64,000 bases of DNA, taken from contig JACKAZ010000005.1 in the NCBI GenBank assembly GCA_020634795.1, forward strand, positions 1 to 64,000. The letters are read 5' to 3'. Source of the stretch: Ardenticatenales bacterium. Lineage in GTDB: Bacteria > Chloroflexota > Anaerolineae > Ardenticatenales > Ardenticatenaceae. Under the pieces are notes generated by a model, which had not been told where the DNA came from, searched no databases, and saw nothing but the letters and a program-made list of their open reading frames with translations. Made by a program: the position numbers and the translations under genes. Shown one piece after another: positions 54,291 through 62,835 of this stretch; the first letter of the stretch is position 1; every line of letters begins with the position of its first letter.

Positions 54291-55796
54291 ATGTCAACGA
54301 TACAACTGCACGAAGCGGCCCAACTGCTGGACGAAACCCGCGCCTTCATCGAACGGGGCAAGCATGGGCTGCTGATCAACAACGAGTGGGTGGAACCGAA
54401 AAGCAACGAATTCTTCGCGCTCTACGACCCGGCCAACGGGATGCCGATGGGGGTTGCGGCGGCGGCCGGCGCGGAGGACGTGGCCGATGCCGTGGCGGCC
54501 GCGTCGCAGGCCTTTGCCCCCGACAGCGAATGGCGCCGCATGACGCCGCAGAAACGGGGCGAGTTGCTCTGGAAGGTCGCTGACCTGATCGAGGCTCATG
54601 GCCGCGAATTGGCCGAGCTGGACACGATCGACAACGGCAAGCCGTACCGCAACTCTTTCTATGGCGACGTGCCCCAAGCCGTGGCCCATTTCCGCTACTA
54701 CGCGGGCTGGACGACCAAGATCGAGGGGGCGGTCAAGCCGGTCGGCTACCCCCACACGCTCAACTACACCCGCCGCGAACCGCTCGGCGTCTGTGGGCTG
54801 ATCATCCCGTGGAACTTTCCGCTGCTGATGTGCGCCTGGAAGCTGGCCCCCGCACTGGCCTGCGGCAACACCGCCATCCTCAAACCGGCCGAACAGACGC
54901 CACTTTCAGCGCTGCGACTGGGGGAACTGATGGTCGAAGCGGGCTTGCCCGCCGGCGTGGTCAACATCCTGACCGGCTACGGCGTGCCGACCGGCTCGGC
55001 GCTGGTCGAACATCCCGATGTCGACAAGATCAGCTTCACCGGCTCGACCGAGGTCGGCAAGCTGATCATGCGCAACGCGGCGGACAATCTGAAGAAGGTC
55101 TCGTTGGAGTTGGGCGGCAAAAGCCCCAACGTCGTCTTCGCCGATGCCGAGATGGGCAAAGCGGTGAAGGGGGCGATGTGGGCCGTCTTTGGGAATACGG
55201 GGCAGATGTGCACGGCGGGGTCGCGGCTTTTCGTGCAGCGCAGCGCCTTTGACGAATTCGTCGAGGGCCTGGCCGAAGCCGCGAACAGCATCCGTGTGGG
55301 CCACGGTTGGGCCAAGAACCATCTGGGGCCGGTCGTCTCGGAGGAGCAGCTCGACCGCGTGTTGGGCTACATCGCGCAGAGCAAGGAGAATGGCATGGAA
55401 TTGCGACGCGGTGGGCAGCGCATCGGCGACGAAGGGTACTTTGTGGAGCCGACGATCATCAGCCATGAGGCGGCCCAGGATGACAGTGCGCTGGTCCGCG
55501 AAGAGATCTTCGGGCCGGTCGTCGCGGTCACCCCCTTCGACGACTGGGAAGAGGTGGTGGCCCGCGCCAACGACACGGACTATGGCCTCGCATCGGGCAT
55601 CTGGACGCAGGATCTGTCGAAGGCCCATCGCTTGGCCGACGCGCTACAGGCGGGCACGGTCTGGATCAACGCCTATAACCTGTTTGATGCCGCTTCGCCC
55701 TTCGGCGGCTACAAAGCCTCTGGCTTTGGGCGCGAGATGGGCAAAGAGGCGATTGAGTTGTACACGCAGGTCAAGAGCATCTGGGTATCGTATTAG
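54291..55796 (+). CDS. Aldehyde dehydrogenase family protein
   Basis: A 501-residue NAD(P)-dependent aldehyde dehydrogenase of the betaine-aldehyde/phenylacetaldehyde type. Conserved parts are GLIIPWNFPLLMCAWKLAPALACGN, the NAD loop FTGSTEVGKLIM, the catalytic glutamate in SLELGGKSPNVV and the catalytic cysteine in GNTGQMCTAGSRLFVQ (each cited by its core). Cytoplasmic oxidation of aldehydes to acids; the substrate is not evident. Start MSTIQLHEAAQ at an AAGGAGAAG ribosome site; the longer frame is rejected. Confidence 0.95.
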   Translation: MSTIQLHEAAQLLDETRAFIERGKHGLLINNEWVEPKSNEFFALYDPANGMPMGVAAAAGAEDVADAVAAASQAFAPDSEWRRMTPQKRGELLWKVADLIEAHGRELAELDTIDNGKPYRNSFYGDVPQAVAHFRYYAGWTTKIEGAVKPVGYPHTLNYTRREPLGVCGLIIPWNFPLLMCAWKLAPALACGNTAILKPAEQTPLSALRLGELMVEAGLPAGVVNILTGYGVPTGSALVEHPDVDKISFTGSTEVGKLIMRNAADNLKKVSLELGGKSPNVVFADAEMGKAVKGAMWAVFGNTGQMCTAGSRLFVQRSAFDEFVEGLAEAANSIRVGHGWAKNHLGPVVSEEQLDRVLGYIAQSKENGMELRRGGQRIGDEGYFVEPTIISHEAAQDDSALVREEIFGPVVAVTPFDDWEEVVARANDTDYGLASGIWTQDLSKAHRLADALQAGTVWINAYNLFDAASPFGGYKASGFGREMGKEAIELYTQVKSIWVSY

Positions 55797-55840
55797 ACGA
55801 GACGCGTTGGAGCGTTGAAGCAGGTAGCCAGTGCTCCGAC

Positions 55841-56010
55841 AGACAAAAACACCGGTGGCGCTTGGCTACCGGTGTTTTTGCTTCCCTAGGAGTCTCACGT
55901 CCGACAAAGTCTGGTATCGTGAATGGATTGTCCCTCTCAATCCTTGACAAGGATGATAGGAGATAGTTCTAAAGAGACCATGAAAGGTTCTTAAACGTTT
56001 GATGAGCATC
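55841..56010 (+). repeat. Terminator-bearing direct repeat, copy 1
   Basis: A 170-bp unit. It begins with the hairpin CACCGGTGGC-GCTT-GGCTACCGGTG flanked by AAAA and TTTTTG (a bidirectional terminator for the aldehyde dehydrogenase). Then come CTTCCCTAGGAGTCTCACGT, a second hairpin GGATTG-TCCCTCT-CAATCC and a conserved tail TTCTAAAGAGACCATGAA. About 85-90 percent of positions agree with copy 2. Confidence 0.85.
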
Positions 56011-56067
56011 GGCCCACAGGCGGGTACGATGGTCTATGATGGGCTGCGGCGACCCGAACCGATGGGT

Positions 56068-56345
56068 AGACAAACAAAAACACCGGTGGCGTTTGGCTAC
56101 CGGTGTTTCTGCTTCCCTAGGAGTCTCACGTCCGACAAAGTCTGGTATCGTGAATGGATTGTCCCTCTCAATCCGTGAAAAGGATGATAGCGGGGGGTTC
56201 TAAAGAGACCATGAACGGTTCTTTAATGTTTGATGAGCATCAGCCTCTGTTGCGCCCCATCACAGCGGCAGCAGGACACCGCAGCGCGAACAAAACAAAA
56301 CACCGGCGGCTTTCGCCTTCCGGTGTCTGTTTCCCCAAGAGTCCG
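56068..56345 (+). repeat. Terminator-bearing direct repeat, copy 2 and partial copy 3
   Basis: Copy 2 (56068-56240) repeats the whole unit of copy 1. Copy 3 (56288-56345) keeps only the hairpin part (CACCGGCGGC/CCTTCCGGTG) and the following CCCCAAGAGTCCGA. No open frame is conserved between copies. 56346-56556 shows no gene apart from the ribosome site of the next one. Confidence 0.82.
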
Positions 56346-56556
56346 AAACTTTGCCACAACTAGGAGGAGTCAACTCCTATTCCGTATCTCCCATGGCGAT
56401 AGAATGCCAATCGCGTATTAAAAGAATATGAGAGCAAATTAAAGAGTCAGTTAACAGTACGCTGTAAAATAGGCTTTATGCCAACGTGGAACGGGTCAAT
56501 TCGCCTTTTGATCGCTTTGCACTACGCTTTCGGAAAGTCAATCGGGAGGAACAGCC

Positions 56557-57126
56557 ATGAAGATCTATACCAAGACGGGTGATGCGGGCATGACGGGCCT
56601 TTTTGGGGGACAGCGCGTCAGCAAGGATTCGCCACGGGTGGAAGCCTATGGGGCGGTCGATGAGCTGAACGCAGTGCTGGGCGTGGTCCGGGCCTTGTTG
56701 GGCGCTGAGGACGCGTTGCAACCAGCGCTGGCCCGCGTGCAGAGCGATCTCTTTGTGGTGGGCGCTGATCTGGCCACGCCCCAAGTCGAGGGGAAGAAGG
56801 CGAGCAGCTTCGTGCCGCGTATGGACGACACACGTATCGCTCAACTCGAAGCGTGGATCGACAGCGCCGAAACGGAGTTGGAACCGATGCGCAGCTTCAT
56901 CTTGCCGAGTGGCACGGCGGCGGCCAGCCAACTTCATTTTGCGCGCACCGTTTGCCGCCGCGCGGAACGGCGGGTGGTGGGCGTGGCCCACGCCGAAGAG
57001 ATCTCCGACACCGTGCGCATCTACCTCAATCGGCTGAGCGATCTGCTCTTCGTCTGGGCACGGCTGGTCAACCAGCGTGCCGGTGTCAGCGAAACGCCGT
57101 GGCGGGCGTCGGGCGAAGGCGAATAG
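56557..57126 (+). CDS. Cob(I)yrinic acid a,c-diamide adenosyltransferase (PduO type)
   Basis: A 189-residue ATP:cob(I)alamin adenosyltransferase that makes coenzyme B12. The N-terminal ATP-binding sequence YTKTGDAGMTGLFGGQRVSK and AYGAVDELNAVLG, then FILPSGTAAASQLHFARTVCRRAERRVV (core SGTAAASQLHFARTVCRRAER) and LNRLSDLLFVWAR are diagnostic. A GGGAGGAAC ribosome site precedes it. No cobalamin riboswitch was recognised upstream. Confidence 0.95.
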   Translation: MKIYTKTGDAGMTGLFGGQRVSKDSPRVEAYGAVDELNAVLGVVRALLGAEDALQPALARVQSDLFVVGADLATPQVEGKKASSFVPRMDDTRIAQLEAWIDSAETELEPMRSFILPSGTAAASQLHFARTVCRRAERRVVGVAHAEEISDTVRIYLNRLSDLLFVWARLVNQRAGVSETPWRASGEGE

Positions 57127-57415
57127 TGCGACTTGCGCCGGGGAGCGACTTGCACGACATCGCCCATCGTAAATCGGGGGACGCCGTTTATGACGTTGCG
57201 TTGCCACGCAATCTTTGCACTTGGCACCAAACGGAATGAGGACGGGACGCACACAGCCCTCATCCTCTCCACGGGGTAATACGGGCTACGTTCCCGCTCC
57301 ACCCGTTGCGAAGCGCCACTTAGGATTTCCATCGGGCCGGTGATATACTCTGCCGCCTGCAAATTCCCGGCGCCAGCCGTACTATCGAGAGAATGACGGA
57401 ACTAAGGATCATTCC

Positions 57416-57844
57416 ATGTCCGAACTGCTAAGTCAACTGAGTCGTTTCCTCAATATCGCCCTCTTCATCTCTACCGGTTTCTTGATCGCCCTCTGGCTGA
57501 GCGCCGTGGTCTGGGTCTTCCGGGACATTCGTTCCCGTTCGCGGGATGTGATAGCGATTCTGCTGTCGGTCCTGTTGGCGCTGGTCTTCCCTTTGCTGGG
57601 GGTCATCATCTACATGTTGGTTCGCCCCCGCGAAACGTTGAACGAACAGTACGAGCGGGCGCTGGAAGAAGAGGCGTTGTTGCAGGAGATCGAAGAGAAC
57701 GCGGTCTGCCCCGCCTGTAGCGAACCCGTGAACGACGATTTTCTGCTCTGCCCGAACTGTGCCACCCGTTTACGCAACCGCTGTCCCCACTGTGATCGGT
57801 TGACGAAGCTGGAATGGAACGTCTGCCCCTACTGCGGCAGCTAA
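57416..57844 (+). CDS. Membrane protein with double zinc ribbon
   Basis: A 142-residue protein with two N-terminal membrane helices (residues about 12-33 and 44-68). A short helical linker then leads to a cytoplasmic C-terminal zinc-ribbon region: CPACSEP...CPNCATR and CPHCDRL...CPYCGS, eight cysteines as four CxxC pairs. A general membrane-tethered zinc-ribbon family; function unknown. It has its own terminator. Confidence 0.82.
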   Translation: MSELLSQLSRFLNIALFISTGFLIALWLSAVVWVFRDIRSRSRDVIAILLSVLLALVFPLLGVIIYMLVRPRETLNEQYERALEEEALLQEIEENAVCPACSEPVNDDFLLCPNCATRLRNRCPHCDRLTKLEWNVCPYCGS

Positions 57845-57869
57845 CGCCCGTTCGCGCCAAAAAAAGAGG

Positions 57870-57897
57870 AAAGCCACCGAAAAGGTGGCTTTTTGTG
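57870..57897 (+). terminator. Intrinsic terminator after the zinc-ribbon gene
   Basis: AAAGCCACC (57870-57878) pairs with GGTGGCTTT (57884-57892), loop GAAAA, then TTG. Confidence 0.9.
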
Positions 57898-58021
57898 TTG
57901 GCGGGCAGAGAAGCCCGTTCCTCGCAGATAGACGAAAGCGAATGGGGCCCGATGCCAATCAAAGGCGTTATACCCAATCGGAAGGTTGATTGTGCAACGA
58001 AGATCAATGGTAACAGCAAGG

Positions 58022-58081
58022 AAGGGGCCTGCGCAGGCCCCTTGGCCGACAGGCCCTCCAGCGGGGATTTTAATCCCCGCC
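58022..58081. repeat. Two palindromes between converging genes
   Basis: A perfect 22-bp palindrome centred on CCTGCGCAGG (58022-58043), and GCGGGGATT-TT-AATCCCCGC (about 58061-58080). They lie between the zinc-ribbon gene and the converging ktrA and probably terminate both transcripts. Nothing else is seen in 57898-58158. Confidence 0.75.
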
Positions 58082-58158
58082 CCACGGTTACACCGTCCAT
58101 TCCACAGCCACAATTGTCTATGAGAATGGGTATTACAATCGGCCCCATGCCCCCGGGT

Positions 58159-58920
58159 TCACACGAAGCGCTCCGCATCGGATATCCGACCGAGGATCAG
58201 CAGCTCGTCCTCGGCTTGCATGCGCACATCGGGGCCAGGGCTGGCGATCAGCGAGCCGTCACGATGGATGGCGACCACGGTCAGACCGTAGTTCTGGCGA
58301 ATCGCGGCTTCGGCCAACGATTTGCCGATGTAACGCGCCGGTACGCGCAGCTCGACCACGCCGGTATCGCCGCCCAAGCTCAGATAATCGACGAATTCGA
58401 TCTGCGAGAGGCGGCGGGCCAGCCGCAGCCCAGCTTCATGTTCGGGCAAGATGACGTCGTCGGCGCCCACCTTCAACAAGATGAGCCGTTGTGTGCGGGT
58501 ACGGGCCTTGGCCACCACCCGTTTCACCCCCAACTGGCGCATCAGCACCGTGGCCAGCAAGTTGGCCTCGAAGTTGGTGCCGATGCAGCTCACCCCCGTC
58601 TCGAAATCCCCGACCCCCACCTCGCGCAGCGCGTCGATGTTGGTCGCATCGAGCGCGATGACGTGGGGCAGATCGTTGGCGAGCTGCTGCACCCGATTCG
58701 TGTCGCTGTCCAGCGCCAGTACACTGTGACCAAATTCGATCAGCGCCCGCGCCAAGCTGGTGCCGAATCGGCCCAAACCCACCACCACGAATTCCTGATG
58801 GCGCTTTCTGCCTTGCCGCCCACTGGATCGGGCGCGATCGGTCATCTGCTCCCAAAGCATGCGTGCGGCGGGGGAATCGCCGCTGCGGGATGGATCGTCG
58901 TCCCTCTTTTGCCGACTCAT
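58159..58920 (-). CDS. ktrA: Potassium channel regulatory subunit, KtrA/TrkA type
   Basis: A 253-residue cytoplasmic NAD/ATP-binding gating protein. An unusual basic and hydrophilic extension of about 40 residues precedes the RCK_N Rossmann domain (VVVGLGRFGTSLARALIEFG, then LALDSD). The C-terminal RCK_C domain follows (VVELRVPARYIGKSLAEAAI; AEDELLILGRISDAERFV). It assembles with the KtrB channel, encoded immediately upstream. RCK_C domains of this type bind c-di-AMP in many Gram-positive-like bacteria. Confidence 0.92.
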   Translation of the reverse strand: MSRQKRDDDPSRSGDSPAARMLWEQMTDRARSSGRQGRKRHQEFVVVGLGRFGTSLARALIEFGHSVLALDSDTNRVQQLANDLPHVIALDATNIDALREVGVGDFETGVSCIGTNFEANLLATVLMRQLGVKRVVAKARTRTQRLILLKVGADDVILPEHEAGLRLARRLSQIEFVDYLSLGGDTGVVELRVPARYIGKSLAEAAIRQNYGLTVVAIHRDGSLIASPGPDVRMQAEDELLILGRISDAERFV

Positions 58921-58949
58921 AACGTTGCCTCGTGCGCTGCGTGGGCCAA

Positions 58950-60338
58950 TTAGCCCAAGATGACTTTTTCTTCTGGATATTGGACGTTAGAGGTTCGTTG
59001 CCGTTGGGCCAGCACCACCACGAGGGTGAGCGGTCCCAGCCGCCCCCAAAACATGACGAAGGCGATCAGCAGCCGGCCGGATGTGGTGAGGTTGGGGGTG
59101 ACGCCCAGCGAATAGCCGGTGTTAGAAAAGGCGGAGACCACCTCGAAGCCGAGGTTGAAAAGCGCGATCGAGCCGCGGTCGATCACCACCAGCAGCAACG
59201 TCGCCACCACCACGACCAAGGTCGAGACGGTCATCACCGCCATCGCCTTCATGATCGTTTCACTCGGCAGCGCGCGTTCCAGAACGATGGCCTGCGACTT
59301 GCCCTTGACCGAGGCGCCCATCGCCACCGCCAAGACCGCCACGGTGCTCATACTCACGCCCCCCGCCATGGAAGAGGGCGCCCCGCCGATGAACATCCAG
59401 AGCATCAGAATCAACTGGCTGGCCTGACTCATCTGTTCAAGCGGCAGGATGGTGATGCCCGCCGTGCGGGCCGACACCACGGTGAAGATGCCGGTGGTCA
59501 ACCGATCTTCCATGCCCATGGCTCGGAAAAGGGTGCCGCTGAAGGCTTCGTCGGCGAAGATCATCACGCAGCCCAGCAACGTCAGCAGCAGCGTCATGCG
59601 GAGCGTGATGCGTGTGTGGAGTGTCAGGCGGCTGCGTCGCACCGTCAGGATATCGTCGATCACCACCACGCCCAAGCCGCCGATCAAGATCAGAAGCCCC
59701 AGGATGGTCAGCGTCCATGCGTCCGTGCCGTAACCGAACATGACCGGATATTGCGTGCCCGCGAACAGATCGAAGCCCGCGTTGCAAAAGGCCGAGATGG
59801 AGTGGAAGATGGCCAAATAGGCGGCATCGGCCACGGGCAGCTCGCCCACCCATCGCACAAAGAGGAGCGCCGCGCCGATCAGCTCGATTGCCACCACCAC
59901 CAGCAGCACGTTGACCGTGGTCCGGAAGACCCCCACGCTCTTCTCGACGCCCAGCTCCTGCTGCAACATCACCCGTTCGTGAAAGACGACCTGTCGCCCC
60001 GCCAAGCGAAAGAGCACCACCGAGAGCGAGACGAAGCCGATCCCGCCAACCTGTAGTAAGAGCAAAATGATGAATTGACCGAAGAGGGAATAGGTTTCTG
60101 CGGTACTGCTCACGGTCAGTCCCGTCACCGTCACGGCGGAGGTGGCGGTGAAGAGGGCATCGACGAAGGAGACCGCCTCGCCCTGCGTCGAAATCGGCAA
60201 GCGGAGCAGCAGCGCCCCGATCAGGATGATCAGCGCAAAGCCCACGACCAACCGCCGCGAACCGTCGGCGGGCGAAGGGAGCGAGTCTTCTTCATAGCGT
60301 TTCCGCTTGACTTTCCAACGACGGTATCGGGAGAGCAT
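58950..60338 (-). CDS. ktrB: Potassium uptake channel, KtrB/TrkH type
   Basis: A 462-residue membrane protein with four M1-P-M2 repeats. The selectivity-filter regions are visible as TSAVTVTGLTV, SISAFCNAGFDLF, RTAGITILPL and SAFSNTGYSLGVT, each with the conserved glycine. Translocates potassium (or sodium) together with KtrA, 29 bp downstream on the same strand. The hydrophilic N-terminus MLSRYRRWKVKRKRYEED may carry start-site uncertainty. Confidence 0.93.
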   Translation of the reverse strand: MLSRYRRWKVKRKRYEEDSLPSPADGSRRLVVGFALIILIGALLLRLPISTQGEAVSFVDALFTATSAVTVTGLTVSSTAETYSLFGQFIILLLLQVGGIGFVSLSVVLFRLAGRQVVFHERVMLQQELGVEKSVGVFRTTVNVLLVVVAIELIGAALLFVRWVGELPVADAAYLAIFHSISAFCNAGFDLFAGTQYPVMFGYGTDAWTLTILGLLILIGGLGVVVIDDILTVRRSRLTLHTRITLRMTLLLTLLGCVMIFADEAFSGTLFRAMGMEDRLTTGIFTVVSARTAGITILPLEQMSQASQLILMLWMFIGGAPSSMAGGVSMSTVAVLAVAMGASVKGKSQAIVLERALPSETIMKAMAVMTVSTLVVVVATLLLVVIDRGSIALFNLGFEVVSAFSNTGYSLGVTPNLTTSGRLLIAFVMFWGRLGPLTLVVVLAQRQRTSNVQYPEEKVILG

Positions 60339-60576
60339 CGCGATGGCTTTTGGAGGATCGGTGTCGGTTCACCCGCTAGGGTGTCGCAGAATCTCGATTC
60401 TGGCAAATCGGCACGGCGGCGCGAGGGGACATGCATGTCGTGGTGAAGGCGCCAAGCGCAAGGGCAAGGCGCATCGGGCATCATCGACCCACCTTTGCCC
60501 CTTGCACCCCTGCGCAAGCCGCCCTTGCCGCGCGACGCTACTTTGCCTCTGTAGCCGATTGTTTCGTCGATTCGTG

Positions 60577-62472
60577 CTAAAGATGATAGGGCACGTCGAT
60601 TACGACCACGTTGGGCTGACCGCGGAGCCGGACGCGCAACAGGTTGGCCGTCTGGTTGTGAAGGAACTGTTCGGGCAACGAGCGCGGCACGAATTCTGGC
60701 ACGGCCACGGTGATGAGTTGGTTGGGGAACTCCTCTTTGCTGACCTGCGTGATGTAGGAAACCAATGGCTGCAAGACGTTGCGATACTCGTAATCGATCA
60801 GCACCAACTCGGCGGGGGCGGTCAGCTCCGGATAGCGTGCCCACTTGTCCAGCAGCCGTTCGCGTTGCGCCTCGCTGGTGACGATGGAGACGGCCCGCAC
60901 ATGGTCGGAGAGCCGTTCCGCATATTTCAGGGCGCGCATCGTACCACGGTGAATATCCGCCATCGGGATGAGGATCACGTCCGCGACCTCACTCAGATCC
61001 TCGTCCGACAGATTGCGCAGCCGCAACTGCTCCGCTACATTGACATAATGTCGCTTGACCCAGCGGAAGAGGAGGAGGATCAGCGGGATGGCCACGACCA
61101 CGATCCATGCCCCTTCGCGGAATTTCGTGGCCATCAGCACCAGGAACACGACGCCCGTGACCACGGCTCCCGTGGCGTTCACCGCGCGTTTCCACTGCCA
61201 TCCTTCTTCGTAGTGGACCTCGGTCTCCATCGTTTTCAGCGTTTCGCCCGGCGTCAACTGGCCGATGCGTGTCATCAACCGTACCATCCCGGCCTGAGAC
61301 AGGGTGAAGCAGAGCATGACGCCCAGCGCGTAGAGGGGCAACATGGTGATCTCTTCCGCTTGGAAAATGATCACCAAGATCGACGAAAGGAAAGCCAGCA
61401 TCACAATCCCAGAATTGAAGACCAGCCGGTCCCCACGGTTCATCATCCAGCGGGGCATGAAGCCGTCGCGTGCCAAGAAGGAGCCAAGCCGAGGGAAATC
61501 CTGATAGCCGGTGTTGGCCGCCAAAAAGAGGATCGCGGCGGTGAATATTTGCACCCAGTAGTAAAGGATGCCGCGCCCCGCCACCGCTGCCGTCATCTGC
61601 GAAAGAATCGTGTTCGATTCGGTCGGTACCAACTCCATATGGGTCGCCAAAAAGGAGATGCCCAAGAAGAGTGTCATGGCGATCACGGCCATCGCCACCA
61701 TCGTCTGCGCCGCGTTGATCGATTCAGGGGCCTTGAAGGCCTGTACTCCATCCGAGATCGCTTCGATGCCGGTCAGCGCCGTGCAGCCCGCCGCAAAGGC
61801 CCGCAGCAACAGCCAGATGTAGGCAAATCCTTCGAGGGCGCCCGTGGCGGGCACGGGGTCCGGATGGGGGGGCAGCGGCGCGGTTCCCAACAGCCCAAAG
61901 TATCGCACCAGCCCAATGACGATCACTAACAGCACCCCCACCACGAAGGCGTAAGTGGGAATCGCAAAGACCGAGCCGCTTTCGCGGATACCGCGCAGGT
62001 TCATCCATGTGATCAGCAGGATGACCAGCAGGGCGATCAGCACCCGATGATCGTGCGCGGCGGGAAAGGCGGAACTGACGGCCCGAACCCCCGCCGAGAC
62101 CGAGACGGCGACCGTCAGGACGTAGTCGATCAGCAGGGCAGCGCCCGCCAGCAGCGATGGTTGCGTGCCCAAGTTGTCTTTGGTCACGATGTAGGAGCCA
62201 CCGCCGCCCGGGTAGTGGAGAATCGTCTGCGTGTAGCTGAAAACCACTAGGGCAATCAGCGCCGCGATCCCAATGGCGATTGGCATCGTCAGGTTGAGCG
62301 CCCCGCTGCCCAGAATGACCAGCACCGTCATGATCGCTTCGGTGGCGTAGGCGTTGCTACTGATGGGGTCGGAGGCGAAGACGGCAAGGCCACGAACCTT
62401 GTCCAACCGTTCGTGAAGCTCGGCTTTATTGGGGAATGGCTCCCCAAAAATGATATGGCTGAGGGAAGGCAT
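60577..62472 (-). CDS. APC-superfamily transporter, KimA-like potassium importer
   Basis: A 631-residue protein with about 12 membrane helices (residues about 25-420) of the APC fold. It begins VFASDPISSNAYATEAIMTVLV and YPGGGGSYIVTKDNLG. A 190-residue cytoplasmic C-terminal domain follows (HRGTMRALKYAERLS, LLDKWARYPEL). Length and domain order match the KimA/YdaO high-affinity K+/H+ symporter. The start is at an AGGAGTC ribosome site. On the same strand as ktrB-ktrA, 238 bp away; that gap (60339-60576) shows no gene. Confidence 0.83.
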   Translation of the reverse strand: MPSLSHIIFGEPFPNKAELHERLDKVRGLAVFASDPISSNAYATEAIMTVLVILGSGALNLTMPIAIGIAALIALVVFSYTQTILHYPGGGGSYIVTKDNLGTQPSLLAGAALLIDYVLTVAVSVSAGVRAVSSAFPAAHDHRVLIALLVILLITWMNLRGIRESGSVFAIPTYAFVVGVLLVIVIGLVRYFGLLGTAPLPPHPDPVPATGALEGFAYIWLLLRAFAAGCTALTGIEAISDGVQAFKAPESINAAQTMVAMAVIAMTLFLGISFLATHMELVPTESNTILSQMTAAVAGRGILYYWVQIFTAAILFLAANTGYQDFPRLGSFLARDGFMPRWMMNRGDRLVFNSGIVMLAFLSSILVIIFQAEEITMLPLYALGVMLCFTLSQAGMVRLMTRIGQLTPGETLKTMETEVHYEEGWQWKRAVNATGAVVTGVVFLVLMATKFREGAWIVVVAIPLILLLFRWVKRHYVNVAEQLRLRNLSDEDLSEVADVILIPMADIHRGTMRALKYAERLSDHVRAVSIVTSEAQRERLLDKWARYPELTAPAELVLIDYEYRNVLQPLVSYITQVSKEEFPNQLITVAVPEFVPRSLPEQFLHNQTANLLRVRLRGQPNVVVIDVPYHL

Positions 62473-62583
62473 TCTGACTCCTAGCGCTCGCGGAGAAACA
62501 GCACCAACACGATGTGGGACGCTGTGCGAGAACAAGCGGTGATTATACGCGATTCTCGTGTCGAGCGTTAATCGGTGGCGCGC

Positions 62584-62733
62584 GTTGGAACGGCAACGGA
62601 TAACGCAGAACGCAGAACGCAGAACGGAACGGCAACGAATAACGCAGAACGCAGAACGCAGAACGGAACGGCAACGCAGAACGCAGAACGGAACGGCAAC
62701 GCAGAACGCAGAACGCAGAACGCAGAACGCTTC
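62584..62733. repeat. Family B repeat array
   Basis: About 12 units of AACGCAGAACG/GAACGGCAACG in a nested pattern, between the divergent KimA-like and M14 genes. This is the only B array here without A or C blocks. The remaining gap, 62473-62583 and 62734-62835, shows no further feature. Confidence 0.92.
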
Positions 62734-62835
62734 AATTGCCCTTCGCCGCGAATTCCCATATCATTCCTCCCTTGCCGCGCTGTCGACGCGCTGAACTCCC
62801 ACGAAGGCGTTGCGCGGCACGCTTCTCATCCACTC

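Noticed and set aside
55841..56345. Repeats before the cobalamin adenosyltransferase as a cobalamin riboswitch
   Set aside because: No B12-box-like core (AGxGAAxxxGG, GCCACTG) is present, and each unit starts with a terminator oriented to end the upstream gene.
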